A DNA stretch of 27,197 nucleotides from a virus. The notes beneath the pieces were generated by a model that searched no databases, was not told the origin of the DNA, and worked only from the letters and a program-made list of their open reading frames with translations. Of this stretch, positions 1 through 4,820 are shown one piece after another; within the stretch, counting starts at the first letter, position 1; every line of letters starts with the position of its first letter. The stretch is taken from positions 1 through 27,197 of IMG/VR virus record IMGVR_UViG_3300050821_004745, one strand, 5' to 3'. Position numbers and translations under genes: made by a program.

Positions 1-107
1 AAAACGATACTGTCATCCGTTTCCTCGCGGAAGACTATCAACTCGTCAGCCACCGTCTCGCGCATATCGGCTGGTGGAGCTGGCAGCGCCAGCCGAGGAG
101 CTACTAG
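1..107 (+). CDS. C-terminal part of a small protein (gene cut by the window edge)
   Basis: The frame is open from the first base, with codons beginning at position 3, and ends at TAG 105-107. It gives 34 residues, starting NDTVIRFLAEDY and ending in an aromatic, basic tail (HIGWWSWQRQPRSY). No start codon lies inside the window. Position 1-2 (AA) plus the last base of the window (G, 27197) would make a GAA codon. In that case this is the 3' end of the gene starting at 27131, and the full product would be 57 residues. Function is not recognised. The downstream neighbour (152-680) is transcribed towards it, so the two operons converge at about 108-151, where no clear terminator was seen. Confidence 0.6.
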   Translation, partial: NDTVIRFLAEDYQLVSHRLAHIGWWSWQRQPRSY

Positions 108-151
108 CGCCCCGGCGAGACTAGCGAGAAAGGTTCGTCGTGATAGCTGCA

Positions 152-445
152 TCACTCCTCCTCGGGACCAGGTGGGCCAGCCAACTCCAGAAAGGTCTCT
201 ACCCAAAGCACGTCGCCCAAGAGCATATCGTAGTCACCATGAATGTACATCCCTGTCGCTGTGAAGTTGGGAGCCTTGCGCTTCCTGATCCCATCCTCAT
301 CGACCACGAGCCAGTGACCGGCTGTTGTCCGAACGTATCGGATATCACCGCCGACGAGCGTCTGCATCTCTTCGAGAGACCAATGGACACCGTTGGCTGG
401 TGTAACCGTGTCCTGCGTTCCGTCAGGCCGATAGAGAATCGCCAC
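152..445 (-). CDS. DUF3846-like small phage protein
   Basis: This 97-residue product begins AILYRPDGTQDTVTPANG, followed by a 'SLEEMQTLVGG' segment, a 'VVDEDG' turn and a late 'GDVLWV' strand. That order resembles DUF3846, a small domain common in phages and plasmids and of unknown biochemical role. The start is a GTG at 445-443 on the minus strand, with a good GGAGG site a few bases upstream; no ATG fits as well. The first 23 nt overlap the end of the upstream regulator gene (423-680), so the two are probably translated as a coupled pair from one leftward transcript. The C-terminus is short and acidic (GPPGPEEE). The plus-strand frame over the same bases shows no such pattern and is taken as a shadow. 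Confidence 0.72.
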   Translation of the reverse strand: MAILYRPDGTQDTVTPANGVHWSLEEMQTLVGGDIRYVRTTAGHWLVVDEDGIRKRKAPNFTATGMYIHGDYDMLLGDVLWVETFLELAGPPGPEEE

Positions 446-680
446 TAGGCACCTCCACGATCTCCACTAGCTCGATCTCCTCGGGTTTGGCCGCTGGTGC
501 CAGCTTCTCCATGAGAGCTGAAACCATCCAAGTGTTGAAGCTGATCTTCTCGCGCCTCGCCTTCTTTTGCAGGCGGTCAAGATCGCGCTTCAGGATGCGC
601 ATACTGTAGCTCTTGTACAAACCCCGCTCGCGCGGCGTGTTCGTACGGCTCTTTTTTGCTGTACCACTCTTTGTGTTCAT
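423..680 (-). CDS. Arc/CopG-like ribbon-helix-helix candidate regulator
   Basis: This 85-residue product has a basic N-terminus (about residues 1-25). It then has a YSMRILKRDLDRLQKKA segment, an 'EKISFNTWMVSALMEKL' helix and an acidic tail. A short strand followed by two helices, with a small-residue turn before the second helix, is the usual ribbon-helix-helix layout of phage Arc/CopG-type repressors. The ATG at 680-678 has no Shine-Dalgarno sequence, and a TATAAT-like -10 lies only nine bases upstream on the same strand, so the mRNA may be leaderless. The start codon sits in a TGTGTTCAT direct repeat that could be the protein's own operator. Overlap with 152-445 indicates an operon. The fold call rests on pattern only; a non-regulatory small helical protein is possible. 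Confidence 0.7.
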   Translation of the reverse strand: MNTKSGTAKKSRTNTPRERGLYKSYSMRILKRDLDRLQKKARREKISFNTWMVSALMEKLAPAAKPEEIELVEIVEVPSGDSLSA

Positions 681-706
681 AGTGTGTTCATTATATACTA
701 GAGTGC
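672..706. promoter_or_regulatory. Short divergent promoter/operator with 9-bp direct repeat
   Basis: Only 26 bp separate the two divergent start codons (680 on minus, 707 on plus). On the plus strand TATACT (694-699) has TTGTGT 17 bp upstream (671-676). On the minus strand TATAAT occupies 695-690, with no good -35. Both -10 boxes lie 7-9 bases from a start codon, so one or both transcripts would be leaderless. TGTGTTCAT is repeated exactly at 672-680 and 683-691, an 11-bp period or one helical turn, as expected for a ribbon-helix-helix operator. Regulator identity is inferred. Confidence 0.55.
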
Positions 707-1150
707 ATGTCAGCCCTCATCGAGATCGAACAACTCATCGTCTTCACTGTGCCGTACCTGAATCCACCCTCGGTCAATCACATCTACGAGACCTGTCACT
801 ACACCGGACATGATCGCCAGCGGCATCGCGGAAAGAAGCTCACCCCGGAGGTGAGGGCTTACCGTGAAGCCGTCGCGATCTTCGCCAAAGGTCGCACGGT
901 TGCGCCACTCACCAACAGCGAGCGCAAGAAGGTGCGCTATGGAGTGAGGATCGACGTATACCTCGGGCCTTATGGAAGGGGCGACTTCGACAACTTCTGG
1001 AAATCGGGCCTCGACGCACTGCAAGCCTGCGGAGTCATTCATAGCGATGCCTGCGTCGATGGTGAGGAGAGCAAATGCGTCGTCCACAAGGATCAGCGCG
1101 ACGATCCTAGAACTCAATACACCGTCACCAGACTGGAGCCGAAATGCTAG
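707..1150 (+). CDS. rusA: RusA-type Holliday junction resolvase
   Basis: The 147-residue product matches RusA, a homodimeric Mg2+-dependent endonuclease that cuts four-way DNA junctions. In phages it clears branched DNA from recombination or replication before packaging. The N-terminus has the family's P-x-L-NPP-xxN pattern (residues 16-24). The catalytic block GRGDFDNFWKSGLDAL carries D93, D95 and K99, and D114 follows in VIHSDAC. Spacing equals E. coli RusA D70, D72, K76 and D91 with a constant offset of 23, so all four key residues appear intact. The ATG at 707 has no clear ribosome site and may be read from a leaderless mRNA. The last seven bases overlap the next gene. This is the only recognisable DNA-metabolism enzyme in the window. 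Confidence 0.88.
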   Translation: MSALIEIEQLIVFTVPYLNPPSVNHIYETCHYTGHDRQRHRGKKLTPEVRAYREAVAIFAKGRTVAPLTNSERKKVRYGVRIDVYLGPYGRGDFDNFWKSGLDALQACGVIHSDACVDGEESKCVVHKDQRDDPRTQYTVTRLEPKC

Positions 1151-1467
1151 TAACCATGGTCAACGATAGCTTCACGAAAAGATCAGTTCTCTACGTCGTC
1201 ATCGAGAAAGACAATCTGGAGAGGATGGAGAAGGCCGATCCATTCACCCTTGAAGCTGTACGGGAAGGTGGCGTGATGCCGCCTATCGAGTTCCCCGACA
1301 ATTTCAACCTGCTCATCGCCTATGAACCCAACTCGGAAGAGCTGCAAGAGATGGCGCGCAGGGGCGGCTTCGAGTTCATGCGCTACCTCGAACGTGGCCG
1401 CGTCTGGAAGCCTGAAGTGGACGGGGTAGCGAACGTCCAGCGCATCACGAGGGACGATCCGAAATGA
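1144..1467 (+). CDS. Hypothetical protein downstream of rusA
   Basis: This is a 107-residue protein of mixed, charged composition that I do not recognise. It has a strand-like start (SVLYVVIEKDN), a middle with FPDNFNLLIAYEP, then a helix (EELQEMARRGGFEFMRYLERG). There is no signal peptide, membrane segment or cysteine cluster. The ATG at 1144 overlaps the rusA stop, with GGAG about eight bases upstream; a second in-frame ATG at 1156 would drop four residues and lacks as good a site. The 3' end overlaps the next ATG as ATGA, so it lies inside a coupled early operon. A role in DNA metabolism or host control is a guess from position only. Confidence 0.72.
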   Translation: MLVTMVNDSFTKRSVLYVVIEKDNLERMEKADPFTLEAVREGGVMPPIEFPDNFNLLIAYEPNSEELQEMARRGGFEFMRYLERGRVWKPEVDGVANVQRITRDDPK

Positions 1468-1709
1468 GCAACCTCGATCACATCAAGGTCTGGTGCGTCG
1501 TCTGCGGAGACGACGTTCCCGAGGATCGCAAGCGCCGACGCTCGACGACCTGCTCTAAACTGTGCGCGGCGCGGCGGAACAAGTACCTGCGCGCCCGTAC
1601 CGACGCCCGAAAATGCCGCTTCTGCGGCCAGCCCTGCACCGAGGAAGAGAAAGCGAGTTACCGAGCATGGAGAAAGTCATTGCGCGAACAGCAGAAAGTG
1701 GTATCTTGA
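1464..1709 (+). CDS. Small zinc-finger protein
   Basis: This 81-residue basic protein has seven cysteines in ordered pairs: C11-x2-C14, C30-x3-C34, then C50-x2-C53-x3-C57. The first four form a credible treble-clef or zinc-ribbon site. The last three could be a second, incomplete site needing another ligand. Between them is an Arg/Lys-rich stretch (RKRRRSTTCS, then ARRNKYLRAR), which suggests nucleic-acid contact. Small zinc proteins of this type are common in phage early operons, next to nucleases and recombination genes; here it follows rusA by one gene. The ATG overlaps the preceding TGA. The exact family is not recognised. Confidence 0.75.
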   Translation: MSNLDHIKVWCVVCGDDVPEDRKRRRSTTCSKLCAARRNKYLRARTDARKCRFCGQPCTEEEKASYRAWRKSLREQQKVVS

Positions 1710-1933
1710 AAACGCTCACTTCTGAGCCAACGCCCTTGCAGTATCGCTACCGTGGCAACATGCTCGGCGATCGCAAGGGTCAATGTTGCGAATTGATTCT
1801 TGGCAGCAACAGCCAACTCCCGATGATCCGTTTTGCCGATGGTTACACCGCTTGCGTTCCCCGCTACACGGTGCGCAGGCTCAAGGAGGCAACATGCTCC
1901 AGATCGTCGTCATCCTCCTCGTCGCCTACCTGA
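1667..1933 (+). CDS. Small hypothetical protein with SH3/KOW-like pattern
   Basis: The product is 88 residues from ATG 1667. A shorter 75-residue form could start at TTG 1706, whose TTGA overlap with the previous stop copies the arrangement seen at 26925. The core GNMLGDRKGQCCELILG, followed by 'PMIRFADGYTACVPRYTVRRL', looks like a compact beta-barrel, as in SH3/KOW-like proteins, with a closing basic helix. The serine-rich tail exists because the last 40 nt are shared with the next gene in another frame. Ribosome sites are weak for both starts, so expression may depend on coupling. Function unknown. Confidence 0.55.
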   Translation: MEKVIARTAESGILKTLTSEPTPLQYRYRGNMLGDRKGQCCELILGSNSQLPMIRFADGYTACVPRYTVRRLKEATCSRSSSSSSSPT

Positions 1934-2055
1934 TCGTTCCGCTCGTAGACCTCACACTCAACGAGCGCATACGGTACGGTGTAAAGCTCGTCGTCTATCT
2001 GCTCGCTACGCTGTGGGTGATCTACACCCTCTTCATGGGAAGGCTGGTGGTGTGA
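1894..2055 (+). CDS. Two-helix small membrane protein
   Basis: This 53-residue protein starts at ATG 1894, directly after a perfect AGGAGG (seven-base spacer); longer upstream starts in the frame lack such a site. Residues 2-20 (LQIVVILLVAYLIVPLVDL) and about 29-50 (VKLVVYLLATLWVIYTLFM) are hydrophobic enough to cross the membrane, joined by the short charged turn NERIRYG. Two closely spaced helices in a tiny phage protein fit a class II holin or a superinfection-exclusion protein. It is far from the lysin candidate at 21907, so a holin role is only a possibility. The stop TGA overlaps the next ATG. Confidence 0.68.
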   Translation: MLQIVVILLVAYLIVPLVDLTLNERIRYGVKLVVYLLATLWVIYTLFMGRLVV

Positions 2056-2363
2056 TGGCCAAAGCAGAAGACGTACTCAGCTCCCACGGTGAAAAGCTCC
2101 ATACCCACCAGATGAACATCCGGCGCATCGCCGAGGGCAAGTTCATCGCCGCCCACGAGATGAGAAACAAGCGCGGCGAGCCTCCAGCCGATCCCCGCCG
2201 CGCCACCCGCGAACACTCGCTCGACGACCACAAGGCGCTCGCTCGCCACGTCGAAGCTGCCATGGCTCCCGATCCCGACGCCGAGGACGAGGCTGGCGAA
2301 GAGCCGCCGCCGCCGCCACCCGGAGGACCGGGAGGGCCACCCCCACCCCCACCGGGAGAGTGA
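2055..2363 (+). CDS. Hypothetical protein with polyproline tail, upstream of terminase
   Basis: This is a 102-residue protein. The first ~70 residues are charged and helical (AEDVLSSHGEKLHTHQMNIR, then a segment beginning AAHEMRNKRGEPPAD). The last 30 are acidic, then almost pure proline and glycine (runs of six prolines flanking GGPGGP), which should be disordered. It lies just before the large terminase, where a small terminase subunit is normally found, but it shows no helix-turn-helix or oligomerisation signature that I can identify. It could be a very divergent small terminase or an unrelated accessory protein. The start codon overlaps the previous stop (TGATG). Confidence 0.68.
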   Translation: MAKAEDVLSSHGEKLHTHQMNIRRIAEGKFIAAHEMRNKRGEPPADPRRATREHSLDDHKALARHVEAAMAPDPDAEDEAGEEPPPPPPGGPGGPPPPPPGE

Positions 2364-2366
2364 GCC

Positions 2367-4094
2367 ATGCATTACAACTGGCGCAAGCTCCGTGACGCTC
2401 GACAAGAGAAGGCCGACAACCGGCTCTGGCGCTCGCAGCTCACCGCCATGGTGATCGAAGACGAAGAGTGCAAAGAGGACGGGCGAAGATTATGCAAAAC
2501 CAATCTGCTCGCGCTCTGCTACACCCTCGGCTACTGCCTGATCACCGAGGACGTTCACCATGAGGCGCTGAAGTTCTTCCCCGAGATCGACCCAAACAAA
2601 AACGTCGAAGAGCTGAACCAAGATATCAAGCGCCGACGTTCGCTGATGCTCCCCCGTAACACCTACAAGACCACCATCGACCTCGCCTACGTGGTGCAGC
2701 TCTGCCTGCACTACCACATGACCATCGCGATCCTCATCATGTCAGGCGGCAAGGAACTGGCAGCGGCGTTCGTCGATCAGATCGCCAGCTTCTTCGTGCA
2801 TCCCGACAAACGGCCAGTGACCCTGTTCCAAGCACTCTTTCCCGAGCTGTGCATCTTCCGGCAGAAGAACTCGGGCGAGTTCACCGCAGCTCTGCGGCAG
2901 ACCGAACCCAAGATCATCGAGCCGCTGGTGTGGGCCAACTCGATCGACTCCTCGACGACCGGTTGGCACCCTGACGTGCTGATTTTCGATGATCCGCACA
3001 ACAATAGAAACTCGAACAGCTTCACAGCGCGGGTGCGCGTCACCAAGGCGTACAAACTCAGTCGCAAGATTCTGAAGCCCACCGGCATCGAGATGATGAT
3101 CGGTACAACCTACGGAGCTGGTGACATGTTCAACGATCAGCTCCTCACCGCTCGACCGGGAAGTTATGACCGTGTGTTCAAACCTGCCCTCAAGCTCACC
3201 ACTGGACAAAGGCTTGATCCCGATGGCTTCCCGGCTGAGGAAGACGTGGAGCTGCTGTTTCCCACCATCCTGAATTACGACTTTCTGCGCGAAGAGTACG
3301 AGGCCGACTACGCCAGCTTCATGAGCCAGTACATGCTCGACAGCTACGGAGCCGCTGAGATCGTCTTCGACGAGGCCGAGGTGCTTGCCGCCATGGAGGA
3401 AGCCGACAAGATTCCCATGGTGGGCGAACACTTCCTCGCGCTGCGGCTTCCCTGCCGCTCCCTGCGCTGGACGGCGGTCTCGGGAGCGGTTGGTCTGATG
3501 CACCGCAACCGGATGTACATCGTGGACGTCATCCACGGCCACTACAAGCCCTCCGTGATGGCCAAGATGATCCACAACCTCGCCCGGAAGTACGAACTCC
3601 ACCAGATCGCCATAGAGGACTCTCCCGGCGCTCGCATTTACCAGCCTGCGATCGACAACTATGCGCTGACGACCGGCTGGCGTATAGGGATCGATTGGAT
3701 CGAACCGGATACCGACGCTGGGGAGCGCGATACCCGCATTCGATCCATGGAGGCGCTGATCGCAACGTCGCGCCTCCGATTTTCTACCGGCGTCAAGACC
3801 AAGCCGCTCATCACTGGCCTCGTCGAGTACGGGATGCATGACGACACCGGCCTGCCTGACGTCATCTCGCGCGTGGCCGACAACCTGCCGATCTCCGTCG
3901 CCAGCGAAGAGACCAACAGCCAAGACGCTTGGAACATGATGCGCGAACGCGACCACTACAACCTCGTATACGGAAAAGGGCCGTACGCTCCACCGGAACC
4001 AGAGGTACCGGAGCCGGAACCGGAGCCTTACATCGAGGATCAGCTTTACACAGAGACAGGTTTGCTCGTAGCGATACCGGGGCTGGAATACTAG
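2367..4094 (+). CDS. terL: Terminase large subunit (packaging ATPase-nuclease)
   Basis: The 575-residue protein pumps DNA into the prohead through the portal and cuts the concatemer. The N-terminal ATPase shows SLMLPRNTYKTT (residues 92-103), a non-standard Walker A with K101 but no glycine loop. Walker B is DVLIFDDP with D208-D209. The C-terminal half has RNase H-like nuclease features: strand LALRLPC near 357-363, QIAIEDSPG with E417-D418, and MHDDTGLPD with D492, D493 and D498. The usual Asp of the first nuclease strand appears to be R360. The tail is rich in Pro-Glu (PEPEVPEPEPEP). GGGAGAG precedes the ATG. Length and order are normal for the family, and the context directly upstream of small basic genes and the portal agrees. 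Confidence 0.88.
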   Translation: MHYNWRKLRDARQEKADNRLWRSQLTAMVIEDEECKEDGRRLCKTNLLALCYTLGYCLITEDVHHEALKFFPEIDPNKNVEELNQDIKRRRSLMLPRNTYKTTIDLAYVVQLCLHYHMTIAILIMSGGKELAAAFVDQIASFFVHPDKRPVTLFQALFPELCIFRQKNSGEFTAALRQTEPKIIEPLVWANSIDSSTTGWHPDVLIFDDPHNNRNSNSFTARVRVTKAYKLSRKILKPTGIEMMIGTTYGAGDMFNDQLLTARPGSYDRVFKPALKLTTGQRLDPDGFPAEEDVELLFPTILNYDFLREEYEADYASFMSQYMLDSYGAAEIVFDEAEVLAAMEEADKIPMVGEHFLALRLPCRSLRWTAVSGAVGLMHRNRMYIVDVIHGHYKPSVMAKMIHNLARKYELHQIAIEDSPGARIYQPAIDNYALTTGWRIGIDWIEPDTDAGERDTRIRSMEALIATSRLRFSTGVKTKPLITGLVEYGMHDDTGLPDVISRVADNLPISVASEETNSQDAWNMMRERDHYNLVYGKGPYAPPEPEVPEPEPEPYIEDQLYTETGLLVAIPGLEY

Positions 4095-4103
4095 GAGGCT
4101 GTC

Positions 4104-4292
4104 ATGGCCACGAAAAAGCGCTGGATTCAGAAAGCCGTCAGCCGCATGAAGCGCAAGGGAACACTCGGCAGCTTCGGCAAGGCCACGAAGAAGAAGATCG
4201 CCGCCGCCAAAAAGAAGGGTGGCAAGATGGCTCGCAAAGCCGTTTTCGCGCAGAACGTCGCAAGGGCAGCAAGACGACGCAAAAAGAGGTGA
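4104..4292 (+). CDS. Strongly basic small protein
   Basis: This 62-residue protein has 16 Lys and 9 Arg and no Asp or Glu. It contains Lys-rich runs (ATKKKIAAAKKKGGKMARK) and ends in RRRKKR. AGGAGG lies a few bases before the ATG, so translation should be strong. The composition is histone-like and suggests binding to DNA or RNA, for example as a head-internal DNA-condensing protein or a packaging helper. Its place between terminase and portal supports a packaging or head role. No family is recognised and no fold can be read; it may be mostly helical or disordered. It is the first of three small basic genes in a row. Confidence 0.78.
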   Translation: MATKKRWIQKAVSRMKRKGTLGSFGKATKKKIAAAKKKGGKMARKAVFAQNVARAARRRKKR

Positions 4293-4296
4293 GACG

Positions 4297-4437
4297 ATGA
4301 CAGCCAAAAAGAACCCGAAGTACAAACACCTTCCCAACAGCAATCCACCGCCTGTGAAGCGCATCACCGAAGCAACCCGCGATCCCGGCCTCCCCAGCCG
4401 TAAACGAACGGCAAGGGGCGACCGGAAGCGCTGGTAA
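4297..4437 (+). CDS. Small basic proline-rich protein
   Basis: This is a 46-residue product from ATG 4297, which has an AGAGGTGAG-type site straddling the end of the previous gene. The sequence is hydrophilic with Lys/Arg at both ends (TAKKNPKYKHLP at the start, RKRTARGDRKRW at the end) and a central PNSNPPPVKR. It has no cysteines or hydrophobic core and is probably disordered alone. The same frame is open further upstream, but that part overlaps the 4104-4292 gene and has no ribosome site. It belongs to the terminase-to-portal cluster of basic proteins; function unknown. Confidence 0.62.
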   Translation: MTAKKNPKYKHLPNSNPPPVKRITEATRDPGLPSRKRTARGDRKRW

Positions 4438-4461
4438 ATCCACCCACAAGGAGAAACTGTC

Positions 4462-4653
4462 ATGGCACATGTAAAGATCACTCGCGGCCACGTCGATCGA
4501 CGCCGGGTAGCGCCAGCGTCGAAAGGGATTCAGGGAGGTAGGATGCCGAACCGTTCGACCACGGTCTCGGGAGCTATCAGCGGCAACACTCTGGAGTCCC
4601 ACGGCGTTCAGCCCAACAAGCGCAGCAAGATCAAACCCTACCCGCCCAAATAG
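4462..4653 (+). CDS. Small basic hypothetical protein
   Basis: This 63-residue product starts at ATG 4462, after AAGGAGAAACTGTC, a good ribosome site. It is Arg/Lys-rich with only one Asp and one Glu, and includes RGHVDRRRVAP and a Ser/Thr/Gly-rich middle (STTVSGAISGN), ending in KRSKIKPYPPK. It has no membrane segment or cysteine. It is the last of the three small basic genes after the terminase and has a tight stem-loop over its stop codon. It may act with its two neighbours on DNA in the head, but this is inference from charge and place. Confidence 0.62.
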   Translation: MAHVKITRGHVDRRRVAPASKGIQGGRMPNRSTTVSGAISGNTLESHGVQPNKRSKIKPYPPK

Positions 4654-4663
4654 GTTTTGGGCG
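4643..4663 (+). other. Stem-loop over the stop codon of the terminase operon
   Basis: CGCCCAAA (4643-4650) and TTTGGGCG (4656-4663) form a perfect 8-bp stem. The five-base loop TAGGT contains the TAG stop of the preceding gene. No T-run follows, so it is not a standard intrinsic terminator. It could slow 3' exonuclease, end transcription weakly, or mark an RNA processing site before the virion operon. Confidence 0.5.
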
Positions 4664-4692
4664 AAGGACCGGCGAACATACACCAGTTACAT

Positions 4693-4721
4693 TTGTAATC
4701 GTTACCGAACAGGTGTATTTT
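4693..4721 (+). promoter_or_regulatory. Candidate sigma70-type promoter for the virion operon
   Basis: TTGTAA (4693-4698) and TATTTT (4716-4721) are separated by exactly 17 bp. Each matches the consensus at four of six positions. They lie in the longest gene-free stretch of the rightward block (4654-4820) and would give a leader of about 90 nt in front of the portal gene. TTACATTTGTAA, a short inverted repeat, overlaps the -35 element and could bind a regulator. Confidence 0.4.
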
Positions 4722-4729
4722 GCGCTAAA

Positions 4730-4820
4730 GGCGTTATGGCGAAACGCCCATGGTGTGCGCGGCAGGCTGACTATCCAGCCCGAACCCGCCGGAGAGTTCT
4801 AATCGGCGAGGGTTTATGTG
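4730..4820 (+). promoter_or_regulatory. Structured 5' leader that partly hides the portal ribosome site
   Basis: Two stem-loops are visible. GGCGTT (4730-4735) pairs with AACGCC (4743-4748). AACCC (4783-4787) and GCCG (4788-4791) pair with GGGTT (4810-4814) and CGGC (4804-4807), leaving a two-base bulge. The GAGGG ribosome site (4808-4812) is half inside the second stem, so initiation at the portal gene may be controlled by folding or by a bound protein. This is inferred from base pairing only. Confidence 0.4.

Noticed and set aside
140-448. Plus-strand frame over the DUF3846-like gene
   Set aside because: The minus strand gives a clear family-like pattern with a good GTG start and ribosome site; the plus frame does not.
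710-1117. Minus-strand frame opposite rusA
   Set aside because: All four RusA catalytic residues lie in the plus frame with exact spacing.
2742-4481. Long minus-strand reading frame of about 579 codons opposite the terminase
   Set aside because: Its codons mirror the GC-rich terminase frame; no family pattern, no ribosome site, and the plus strand has clear Walker B and nuclease motifs.
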